Source of the DNA: Saussurea involucrata
Taxonomy: Eukaryota > Streptophyta > Magnoliopsida > Asterales > Asteraceae
DNA length: 64,000 bases
Direction: 5' to 3'
Assembly (NCBI GenBank): GCA_033807775.1
Contig: CM066325.1
Coordinates: forward strand, 17,417,301-17,481,300
Part shown: positions 20,969 through 31,354 of the stretch, in pieces
Layout of the letters: each line of letters starts with the position of its first letter
Numbering within the stretch: the stretch's first letter is position 1
Made by a program: the position numbers and the translations under genes
The notes under the pieces: generated by a model
What the model saw: only the letters and a program-made list of their open reading frames with translations
Told to the model about the DNA's origin: nothing
Databases searched by the model: none

Positions 20969-21709
20969 CAGGGGCGGACCTACCTTCACTCCGGGGGGGT
21001 CCCGTGTACCCGCTCACTTGTTTACCGTAACGGGAAAAAATGTAGACCGCTTGACGGTGCACCCGCTTAATTATGAGAGTGCTCTTAAGTATTTTTAAAC
21101 TAAACATTTAACCAAAATGAGCTTCTAGTGAGATTGTTTTTGTCAACTTAATTAGTGCTTCTAGATACAAGAGGTTTGGGGTTCGATTTCCACTCTAAGC
21201 ACTTGTGTATATAATTTTTGTTAATAACTACTCTTCATAAATTACATTTAATAACACATTAAATACTCTATTAATATAATGTAATTTGATCATTAACTCT
21301 TTCCAAGATATAAAATTTTCATCTTTATATTTGTAATTTGTTTTTAGCTATTGATTTGATTATTATTATTACATGAAAGTCTATATGCATAGTTAATTTT
21401 GATTTGCAAAAAATCCAAAATTTATTCTCGAAATCAACCAAAAAATCAAAAAATTCTCTTGAAAACAATCAAAAAACCCCAAAAAATTATCTCGAATCGA
21501 CAGAAAAAACCACAAAAATTAATTGAAATCAACAAAAGAACTTAAAAAATCCCTCAAAATCAACCAAAAGATTGGAAAAAATATCTTGAAATCAACTAAA
21601 AGCTTAAAAAGTCCCCTAAAGACAAAATTCGGCTAAAAACACATCGACAACAATTTGTTAAACTTTTCGTTTGTGCACCCGTTCACCTAAAATCCTGGGT
21701 CCGCCCCTG
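20969..21709. mobile_element. Non-autonomous hAT element 2
   Basis: 741 bp with TIRs CAGGGGCGGACC / GGTCCGCCCCTG and the 8-bp TSD TCTCACGT (20961-20968 and 21710-21717). The interior holds 'aaatcaaccaaaaaatc' repeats similar to 9130-9419. No coding region. Confidence 0.88.
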
Positions 21710-21747
21710 TCTCACGTTAACCTCAACTTCTCATACGATCATTCACC

Positions 21748-22611
21748 TATATATATGGGTGGTTTATTTTGGAACCCAGTAAAAGGTTAAAACCTCGTAT
21801 GATTCTCATCTAAACTATTTATTTAGTCATTCATTGTAGACACCAGATTAATTATTGAATTGCATCAATGACTATTGATTTCATGCATAATATTTCGTTA
21901 AATGCATACACTAACATGAAATGCATATTGTTTCATGAAAGTATCACATTCATCTGATACATCACATGAACCGTTATATATGTGCATCGACATCCGCTAC
22001 AGAAATTCTACAAAATCAGATGATTCATTTACAGAATTAATGAGAACTCAAATGCAATGATTTTGTGTGCTTGTGAACAGAAGAGGCGGAGCTAGAAGTT
22101 TGAAAAGAAGGGGGGGGGGGGGGGGGTCATCAAAAGTCATTCTTAGTAGTAGAACAATATTTGATATATAAAACCAAATTTTCTCTAATATTTAATAATA
22201 TTATATAAATATAAATAATTAAATTTAAGAGACCATCCTCATTAAAGATTTTGACCCCGTCTTTGACCATATGATGAAAGTATCTGAATTATTTTTGAAC
22301 CAAGTTGATTGCCTTTATGTTATTATCTTTAACTTTGTCTTTAAAATTTTGTCTATTTTTTAACTTGCTCAACTTGTATGGATAATTATTTAGAAACATT
22401 TTTAAACATTCTTTCTACAATTTTATCTTTTCTAATACAATAATAATCCAAAATTAGTTTCCAAATCATAACAGCATTTTTGTTTTTGGAACTATAAAAA
22501 CTTTAAAAAAAAAATCAAGCTCGTAACTTAATTCATGTAAAAAGTAACTGACATCATAAGATGAAAAACCAACTCCATATTCTCTTCTAATACTAGTTAA
22601 TTGTTCCGGTC
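21748..22611. other. Gene-free stretch with a hAT-like end and G-run
   Basis: At about 22083 GAGGCGGAGCTAG resembles a hAT terminus, followed by an uninterrupted run of about 18 G at 22109-22126. No partner end was found. The remainder is AT-rich. Confidence 0.4.
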
Positions 22612-22885
22612 CAGCAGTGTTGTTCGACTGCATCTGTGGTTCATGGCTCGGTTGTTTGCAGCCTCGTTTTATTAGCTCGTGTGTGTGTTTTCATCTGCCC
22701 GGCTCGGCTAGGTGCTTGGGTCACTCCTGGTGAACCGACGTCGGGGGCTGTAGGTTGGGGCTGTGTCCTCGTGCTGTTTTGGTTTAGTGTCTTGGTATAG
22801 TGTTGTTTTTCTGTGACTTGGTATTGCCTGGTGTAATGTTTTGTTTTCTCGTGTGGTAATAAAAGTTTGCTTTTGTTTTTTTTAA
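22612..22885 (+). repeat. Possible LINE 3' tail
   Basis: A GT-rich, non-coding block ending 'ggtaataaaagtttgctttt' and a T-run. This composition and AATAAA-like ending are typical of 3' ends of 5'-truncated plant L1 LINEs. No ORF or TSD was identified, so confidence is low. Confidence 0.35.
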
Positions 22886-23086
22886 GAAAAAATTTGTCAC
22901 TACAATTACTTTATCTGATATAATAAAAAATTTATGTTGCAAAATTTGGGATATGAGCATTTAGCATTGAATTTTTTGTTATTATTAGCTCTAAAAATTG
23001 GCTTTATGGGAAAAATTTGGGATATGTGGATCACATCTCTTATATTTGACTCCTATATGTGCTTTAAGTTTTGTAAAATGTGGTAA

Positions 23087-23651
23087 GACCATCCACATCC
23101 CTGCAATTCATTTACACTTTCAATTGTGCCACATCAGCTTTTGCAATTACCATCCACATCCCTGCAATACACCTACACTTTCGAAAGTGGTCCCCGCTAC
23201 AACATTTATTAATTATTTTATAAATTATTATATATATATATATATTCTAATTATTTTTTAGTTAATAAATACATGATATAAAAATCAATTTATTTAAATA
23301 ATTTATAAAAAATAAAAATAAATATAAAAATAAATTTTAATATTTAAACTAATTTAACTATATTGTATTTATATTAATTTAAAAATAATATATATGTATA
23401 TACGTACATATAATGTTTTATAAAAAGAATAAGTAATTTAATTAAAATATAAATTAACATTATTAATTCATAAAATATATTATTTTATATGAAAAATTAG
23501 TTTATTTAAACAATTATGAAAAAAAATAGGGATAGATGGTGACTTGGTGCCACGTGTGATTGCAAGTGAAATTGCAAATGTTGCAATTGGTTTGGTGATG
23601 TGACACACACTTTTCATTTGCAAGTCCATTTGCAAGTGTGTGTGGATGCCC
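23087..23651. mobile_element. Harbinger-type MITE with TAA TSD
   Basis: 565 bp, starting GACCATCCACATCCCTGC and ending GTGTGTGGATGCCC, flanked by TAA at 23084-23086 and 23652-23654. Terminal 'ccatccacatccctgcaat' is repeated internally at about 23149. The centre is very AT-rich and non-coding. Confidence 0.8.
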
Positions 23652-23984
23652 TAAGTATTGACAAAAGAAAATGTGGTTTTTTGATTCACATGATTTTTTT
23701 AAAATAAAATGAATTGAGATTTGAAGAAATATAATGAAATTGAATATGATACAACCATATTTTTGGTTGGCAAATAATAAATTCAAAATCAAATTCCATT
23801 CATTCAGACTTTTTGTTTAACTTGCAAAACATGAATATAGAATATAAATACAAGTAAAATATTAAATGATACATTTAACCTGTAATTTCTTACTCGTCAA
23901 TACATATTTGGAACGAGTTATAAAAATTTACCGATAGCATATGGATGTGCATCAAAGTAATTTATATAAGAATCAATTTTTATC

Positions 23985-24345
23985 AGGTTCTAAATGACAT
24001 GAAGTGTGGCGTACTGACATGTCAGTTAAGCCAAATCTTAAACCCTGGGAGCTACAAAGACACCATATGATGTTTTCCAAGATGCGAGTTATGACGACAA
24101 ATCTCTGTATCATATATCATATAAACATGTGTTTTCTACTATTACTTAATAAGTCAATAATATCAAACAATTTAAATTAGGTTAAATATTAAAAACCAGC
24201 AAACAAAACATATAAGAAACTTCAAATATCGCATTACAGAAACTATATATTAAGCCAAGGCTTCTTAAAGACTTAACGTAATGTAAGACAAATTTATGCC
24301 ATGACACATCACGACGACTGTTACGGACAATAGTGATTGTAATTA
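23985..24345. repeat. Degraded copy of the 53768-54135 repeat
   Basis: It shares 'aggttctaaatg', 'gacgacaaatctct', 'aggttaaatattaaaaacc' and the closing 'gacgactg' pattern with 53768-54135, but with more substitutions. Probably a non-autonomous TIR element. Confidence 0.55.
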
Positions 24346-25551
24346 TAATATTTTAGTTATTTAATACTAAAGTAATTTTCAAATAAAAAAGGATTTTGGT
24401 GTTTTCAGTATTTCGTGAGTATCTTTTTGGGCTCAGCCCAAAAGGCAAAGCACTTTCTTTATTAATGGCCCATTGTACAGTCTTGGTCATTTTCACTTAT
24501 TTTCCTATTTTTTTTTTTATCAAACTGGTTGAACCAAATCTAAATTTAACTTATTAGATTCTTGTTTAAGATCAAATGAATGAAATCATTTTTTAGTTTG
24601 TAGAAAATGAAGTAAATTGATCCCTAAAACTTATTAATTACAACAATGGTGTTTATTTCGTGTTTCACGTATTAAACACATTATTTCAGTTAACACTATT
24701 AGAGTTTAGCCAAGTGGTCGTGAGGTAAATTGGTCTTTTAACCCATTTCCCATTTCTAAATAAACGATTTTTATTGCAACCCTGGTTGCTCCCGGTTCAC
24801 AGATGCAAACAAACCCTGATCTTTTTTGCAATCCCTTGAGAGCATGCTTGCGCATAACACCCATCTGACCATGCGATCTTCAGCGTACCAAAAAGCTTAT
24901 ATCATCAACAATGGGACCTTATAAAGCTACTTGTGAACCACATTTATCTAAACCATTATGGATGTTGTATATACTGAAATAGCTAGCACACCCTTTTGCT
25001 TAAGGTACATTTACTTGCACCGATGCACGACAAAATATATATTCCAACCGTTTTCAACCTTTCCGCTTTGTAATGTACCATTATCACCTTTGATCAGAAT
25101 TAACCAATGAATGCAATCATCAAGTTAATATTTATCCTTATTTACCAATAAAAAGTACTCCCTTCGTTCCAAAGAATTAAAACATGTGCCTATTTGGTAT
25201 GTACACGGAAATTGCAAGATCTCCTTTACGAAAAAGAGAAAAAAGAAGCCAAAAGTAACAATCTTACCGCAATTTCGAAATCCCTATTCATATCGATTCA
25301 ATTTTCTAGGATTAATTTCCTTAAATGTTTGACAATTTGAAAGTCCCACCTCTTTTGCCATTTCTTTTATGATCTAAATTATCTTCAACTTGTATTGTCA
25401 ACTCACATATGCATATGGGCTTGTTTAAGATTTTGTCATTATGATCAAATTGGATCAATAGCTCATTTTCAATAGTATTTATAGATAATTAAAACAACTA
25501 AAAGATAAATCATATCAAGTTCCCAAATTAGTCAAGCACCGCACACCACTA
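24346..25551. other. Gene-free stretch
   Basis: No coding or RNA signal is seen. At 25157 TACTCCCTTCGTTCC resembles the terminus of a Stowaway-type (Tc1/Mariner) MITE, but no opposite end was found. Confidence 0.4.
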
Positions 25552-25559
25552 CCACGACG

Positions 25560-26240
25560 TAGAGATGGCAACGGGGCCGGGGATACCGGGGATGGCACTC
25601 CCCATCCCCATCCCTATCCCCGTCGGGGAACAAAATTTCTTTCCCATCCCCATCCCCATCGGGGAACGGGGATCCCCACCGGGGAATCGGGGATTTTTCC
25701 CCGTTTGCAAAACTTAATTTTTTTTTTATATAATATCTTTATAAATGTCAATTTCACGATTGAATGACGTATTTTTATAAACTTTAGTTAACCAAATTTT
25801 AATTTGTTGTGTTTGTAAAAGAGTTTTTCGGAAATAAATACATTAATTATAATACATAATAATATATATTTTATATATCTACGTTATATAACTAAAAGTT
25901 TCTCCGAACAATAATAGTAATACTATAATATATGTTGAACGTTTTCTCATAATCGAAGATTGATTATATTGGTTTGTTATATATACTATATATACTCATT
26001 GGATTTATCAATTTTATTATGTTATATAAACACATACTATATATAAAAAGAACTTATATTAAACACATGGGGTCGGGGCCGGGGTCGGGTTTGGGAGGTA
26101 TCCCCATCCCCGGTTAACAAATTCGGGGATTCCCCATCCCCGGTCAACTCGGGGATTCCCCGGTCAACTCGGGGATTCCCCGGTCAAACCAAGTTCGGGT
26201 GTCGGATCCCCGTCGGGGACGGGGTTTTTTGTCATCTCTA
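25560..26240. mobile_element. Non-autonomous hAT element 3 (complete copy)
   Basis: 681 bp with TIRs TAGAGATGGCAA / TTGTCATCTCTA and TSD CCACGACG (25552-25559 and 26241-26248). Ends carry 'gggatccccgtcgggga'-type GC-rich palindromic repeats; the middle is AT-rich. The right part is repeated at 39786-40065, where a Sirevirus LTR replaces the left part. Confidence 0.88.
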
Positions 26241-27729
26241 CCACGACGTACGTCCAGCTTGAAATTCCTCCCTCTAATCAATACCGTCGTGCATAAGAAT
26301 GCATAAATGAACACATAGATTAAGGCATTGAGATAATCCCTCCATCTCCAAAAAAGCTACAATTTGATTTCAGATGTCAAACATGCACGTAGCTAGTTTT
26401 TTTAAACTAATTTGTTTCTGTAGCCATTTCGATACTCAACATTATTTTGTAATGAAGTTTAAATTTAGATAGAATTATGTTGAAAAGTCAATAATATTCC
26501 AAATCATTAAGTTAAAGTGAAGCAAACCCTAAATCAAGATTAGTGATTAGATAGACCACTTTTTCGACATGCCCATGGTTCTACAGATGATGAGTTCTAT
26601 ATATGGCTAATTATTCTCCCGTAACATCCAAGCCAATTGGTGAAAAGCAAGATTATAGCTCCAAATGAATCAAAAGGAACAATGAGACATACAATCCATG
26701 ATAAGACACAACAATGGAAATGACCAACTACACTATTAAATTTCATGTTCTTTTTGGGAAAGGTGTCCTAGGCTATGCGTAGACTATTCCCATGACAAAT
26801 TATGACGACATCAGCCCTAAAAGAGAATTGAAATAATTAATAGGAAATTAGCTAGATATGTTTGCAACTAGAATAAGTGAAATGATATTGATCTCATAAG
26901 TTCTTTACTCAAAAGGGTCAAATACTTTTCCAAAGTATATATGGTGTCATGAAATCAAATTAGTGCTTATATGGCATGATTGAAGCAAGGAAAGCATTAT
27001 AACCTTTTAAGATCTGATTTATTGAAGAGATATGTTGGGTATTTTCTTGAAAGTGGCATTAAATTCAAAGTTGATGCATTTAATGAAAGTTGTTGTTCAG
27101 GCGTCCACAATGGTTTTTTATCGGGTGTTTGCGATAAATGTTTCTTGCCCGCACAATACTTAAAACTGTCAAAAGTTAGACCTTTTTATTTTGCATTTTT
27201 TTTTCATATTGAAAAAGTATGAAGAACGGGAGGTGTGAAGTTTTTTATCATCCTGGCGTCGAGCTATTTTTCCGCAGGACCTCCCCTAGCTAAACTTTTC
27301 AGAAATATCAGTTTTAGGTGTCTGCATGCGGTTGGATGTGTGAAATTTTCATATCTATCATTTAAACTAAAGTTTTTTTCCTTCTTTTCATTTCAAGCAC
27401 AACCTCCTCAGCGTTCACTATATACTTTTATGCCCTGGTTTCACCAACATTCAACATAAACATTTCCATCCAAGAATCACTTTACATCGCTAGCGTTCAT
27501 CATTGATTATCTGTACACTTGTAAGTGATTTATTTATTTTTATGTGAGTGAGATCCAGATTACCTCTTGCTAAAGCAAAAATAAAAATTCATTGTGCACC
27601 AAGGTTTAAGTTTTTACCATAAAGAACATGTTTACTGGACTATATATAGTCTTAATAACAAAGTTTGCTTAATTACCTTTCTCATTAATTTCTTAGCTTT
27701 AAATTCCATACGTAGTTTTAAACTGTACG
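25941..27729 (+). repeat. Segmental duplication, copy A (empty-site version)
   Basis: Matches 39786-41761 nearly base for base over about 1.78 kb, apart from small substitutions and a 209-bp insertion in copy B. In copy A the sequence before the match runs on without interruption through the hAT element ('gttgaac|gttttctc'), so A preserves the state before Sirevirus insertion. Confidence 0.9.
27175..27288 (-). pseudogene. rrn5: Plastid-derived insert: 3' part of chloroplast 5S rRNA and flank
   Basis: On the minus strand 27288-27250 reads AGGGGAGGTCCTGCGGAAAA followed by ATAGCTCGACGCCAGGAT, the 3' end of chloroplast 5S rRNA. It continues into an AT-rich spacer with 'actttttcaatatgaaaaa' that resembles the plastid region downstream of rrn5. 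This is nuclear plastid DNA (NUPT), too short to be a gene. The duplicate at 41216-41325 has two changes in the rRNA part. Plastid identity is from memory of the conserved 5S 3' end; the extent of the spacer match is a guess. Confidence 0.7.
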
Positions 27730-27749
27730 TATATATATATATGGGAAAA

Positions 27750-27903
27750 CAAGAAAAAAAAACTAAATCCCTCGCTAATCCCTCACTAATTAGCGACGGA
27801 TTACAGTAGTCCCTCGCTAATCCCTCACTAATTAGCGACGGATTAGCGAGGGATTGAGTTTGTGATTAATCTCTCATTAATCCCTCGCTAATCCCTCAGA
27901 ATT
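27750..27903 (+). repeat. CACTA-like subterminal repeats
   Basis: Alternating 'ccctcgctaatc' and 'attagcgacgg' units occur after a 'aaaacaagaaaaaa' stretch that may be a decayed CACTACAAGAAAA end. The same repeats precede the clear CACTA terminus at 52398. It stops abruptly at about 27903. Confidence 0.5.
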
Positions 27904-27904
27904 T

Positions 27905-28726
27905 TGCCTCTCAATTTGATGAGTCAGTGCTTTGAATACACCTACAGACGTGTGCTAATAGAACCAATAAGCAAGTATACTTATTTAGAACTATGTCGTC
28001 TATCAAGTAATAAAGTGGTAAAATACCGATTATCGCCCCACAGAGATTGGAGTTAAAATGCTATTAAAGTATGATGAAAGAAATGATTTCGGAAGATGAT
28101 TTGGAAGAAAATATTTGGTTGGTTGGTTGATGATTAACACGGATTCTAATTAACAAGATTAAAAGAGAAGCAAGGGTGTAAGACTTGTGATGTTATGATA
28201 AACCTAATTCCAGCAGACCAATGCTACAACAATGCTACAGCATGATGCTGCAGTGATGTTGCAGCATAGCAGTGACAAAAACTAGTTTTATTATCTACTT
28301 TGAGACACGTTCCTCTCGGACTCTCACCATCCCATGATTCCAGTAGCTAGAGCAATCTCACCTCTGAGCAGAACCCAATATAATGGAACGATGGAAATGG
28401 AGTTCTCAAAGCATATGGCAAAACAAATTCTCTTTGTTAAAAGTTACTCTCTCGATATAACCCCCATACCTCCCAAGTTGTTATACTCCTAAATAGCTTA
28501 TCTCTAAGTCTATTCCATTTTAATCCCTTGAGAAAATGACAACTTATCAAGAATGAATCATTTTAGAAAACAAAAGTAACAACTCTCATTGCAAGTTACT
28601 CTCTCGATATAACCCCTTAAGTCATCCAAATTGACGTGCTATTCAATGGCCTATCTCTAGGTCCATGACACTTTAACACTATCAAAGTGATCAACTTGTC
28701 AAAGGATTTTGTTATCTTGAAAGAAC
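27905..28726. other. Unidentified repeat with an internal duplication
   Basis: No gene is recognised. An imperfect ~135-bp duplication is visible at 28436-28570 and 28590-28710 ('gttactctctcgatataacccc', 'tatctctaagtc'). This sequence replaces the expected 5' LTR and leader of the Sirevirus that follows, so a deletion or rearrangement junction lies close to 28721. Confidence 0.45.
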
Positions 28727-31354
28727 TTGGGTTGGAATAATAAAACCTCATTTTTGCCACAAAAATGCCTACTTTCTTTGTGGAAGAGCCGCATGATGCT
28801 ATTCATGGAAGGAGTGGATACTAGATATCCAACCATTCTCAAAGAGGGACCTATCATCCCCAGAGTTTGGGCTCGCTATGAAACGCAGAGGCCTGGTAAA
28901 GAAACTTTGGAAAAAGAAATCTCTAGTGATTCTGATGAAGAAAAATCCAGTGCTACTGGTCGTTACATCCTAAAAAATCCTAAGAAATATACTGATGAGG
29001 AAAAACGTTTGGTCTCTCTCGACTCTAAGCTAAGAGCAATTATTGCACTCTCTCTTCCTGATGAGGTCTATCACTCTCTGGTTAACTTTGAAATTGCTAA
29101 AGAGATGTGGACCACACTGTGTGTACTGTACGAAGGTACTGTGGAAGTAAAGAAATGTAAAAAGATTGGTCTCATTAGAAAATATTAACTCTTTGCTTTT
29201 GAAAAAGGAGAATCTCTTCCTAGCTACTATAATCGTTTCAACTCTCTCTTAAATGATCTGAAGTTATTGGGCAGAGTCTATGATAATGAGGAAGTCTTAA
29301 GCAAGTTCATGGATTGTCTTCCAGATTTTTGGGAGAATATATATACTTGCATTAAAACTACCAAGGACCTTGAGTTCATGCCCCTAACTGTCCTTTATGG
29401 AACTCTCTTCAATTTTGAGCAAACAAAGTTACAAAGGAAATCTTTCATCAAAGAGATAAAGAGCTCTTCTATAGCTCTTGTCAGTGAAAGCTCCAAGAAA
29501 TCTCAAAATGTTCCTAGAATCACCTATCCGTCATCAGACTCTGACAATGACAGCCAAAATAACTCTACCCACCAAACGGAGGCATATCTTAGTGATGCTG
29601 ATGATGAAGGTGAGGAAATTATGGTTGAACAATTGTCTGAAGAAATGGCAATGATGGCTGGCTCTAAGAACAAATTTCGTCCTTTCATCAAATCCAGAAA
29701 TTTTAGAAAATCTTCTTCTTCCAAGACTTCATCTGATAAGTCAAATGAAGAGTGCTATAATTGTGGCAAGAAATGACACTTTGCATCTGAGTGTAGGAGT
29801 AAGCGTGTTACTAAGTCTAGGAACCCATCCTCTGACAAATATTCTTCAAAGAGTGAGAAACCCAGAAATAATCCTTTCAAATCAACCCTTTCCAAAAAGG
29901 ATTCCCAATCCTCTTCCTTAGACCATCAGGAGCGCGCTGAGAAGTATAAAGCCAAGTACAAGAAAGAGAAAGAAAGGAGTGAGGGTCTTGAAAGAAAAGG
30001 AAAAGGTCTAATGGCAGAAACTCATAACTGGGATGAAGAAGACACCTCTGACAGTGATTCTCACAATATGTGCTTCATGGCCATTTCTGAAGAGATGGAG
30101 GATTCTGAAAAAGCTATTTCTCCAATGGCTCTTGTGTCGACTGGGTGCTCGACAACTTATGCTCAAGTACATCCTTTTAATGATATGACTGATAGTGAAA
30201 AGATAGATGCGTATGAATCGTTAACTAAAGACTTTTATTCTGTCAAAGATAGCAAGAATAGAAAATCTGCTCAAGTGAAAGAACTCAAATCTGAACTTGA
30301 TATTTGCATGTATAAGCTTAAAAAGTTTGAGGAAATCAAAGCTGAGCTTGAGGACTTGAAAACTATAAATCATGTGATTTCAAAAGAAAAGAACTCGCTT
30401 TTTAAGAAACTTAAAAAGGAGCAAGAGGTTGTAAGAAAATGGACAGATTCTTCAAAAAATCTTGAACAACTCTTTCAAAGTCAAATCAGTGGAAAGAGCA
30501 AATTCGGTCTAGGATTCGGCAAAGTCCATCCTGAAACTTCTTCCCATGCACTTATTCCTATCTCCAGTGTGTGGGATGATGCCTCTGATTCAAGTTATTG
30601 TGATTCCATCTCCTAAGCTCGAAAATATGGAATGTTTATAAAAGCAAAAAAGGCTTCCTCAAATCAATTCGTTGAGGAACTTGACTCTGATGAAATTTCA
30701 AAACTCATCCCTGATCTCTCAAAAAGATCAACCTTTGATGAAGCCTCATCCTCTAACTCCTCAAAAGTCACCTTGCTGAAAAAATCAAACCCCATCGATG
30801 TCAACACCGATGATCCTCCCATACCTCTCCATGAGTTATTAAAGTCTATTCACATAGATGAATACTCTGAACCTAAGCCCTCAAAGATTCCCAAAAGAGA
30901 ACCTCAAGTTCCCACAAAAGGTTTTTCATCTTCTGACAAAGGGAAATCGGTGGTCGAATCTGTGGCCAATTCCAATCCCAAAAGATTTACTCCAAAGAAT
31001 TTTTCTGGTAACTCTTCTATTCTTCCTATTCCAAGATCTGTTCTTTTGAAAAAGTCAAACTCCAAAGAATCATCCAACTCTCCAATCCACAACTCTGACA
31101 AAGGAATTCCTGGGTCCAAACCTTCTGCTTTGTTCTCTTCTAACACGGTCATAAAACCTAATGTTAAAAGCCAAAACAGGAAAATTGGTCATAGTGTTAA
31201 AAAGATTTTTATCTATAGAAAATGCTATAACTGTGGTGACACGTTTCACATGGCTAAGGATTGTCCCAAGGAAAGAATAGATAGAACCAATTCTAAGGAC
31301 TCAGTTTCTTCTAACCCCAAAGGACCCTTTACAAAATGGGTACCAAAGAACTAA
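28727..31354 (+). pseudogene. gag: Sirevirus gag
   Basis: One reading frame runs through the whole region, broken by stops at 29186 (TAA), 29774 (TGA) and 30614 (TAA). It begins with the Copia gag core (WKSRMMLFMEG, then FEKGESLPSYYNRFNSLL and LPDFWENIYT), which forms the capsid. A first zinc knuckle CYNCGKK at 29753 is cut by the TGA stop, where a Gly would be expected. A long Lys/Glu coiled coil (about 30200-30480) follows, then a Ser/Pro-rich segment and a second knuckle CYNCGDTFHMAKDC (31225). The size (about 870 codons) is large for Copia but usual for Sireviruses. The Met at 28727 is only the first in frame; the true N-terminus has been lost with the 5' end. Confidence 0.8.

Larger units (their letters stand above)
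20021..21747. mobile_element. Foldback MITE interrupted by two hAT elements
   Basis: Without the two insertions, the ~350 bp remaining form an imperfect palindrome. The left end GATCATGTAAGAAGTTG pairs with the right end CAACTTCTCATACGATC, and 'gagaagtg..gagaaatgga' phrases recur in both arms. It carries no genes. The insertions at 20142-20778 and 20969-21709 lie in its two halves. Confidence 0.65.

Noticed and set aside
22109..22126. G-quadruplex regulatory element
   Set aside because: A single uninterrupted G-run next to a hAT-like end; more likely a homopolymer expansion or sequencing-sensitive tract.
26768..26790. 5' end of plastid 5S rRNA
   Set aside because: 'ggtgtcctaggc' resembles it, but it is in the opposite orientation to the real 3' fragment at 27288 and the match breaks after 12 bases.
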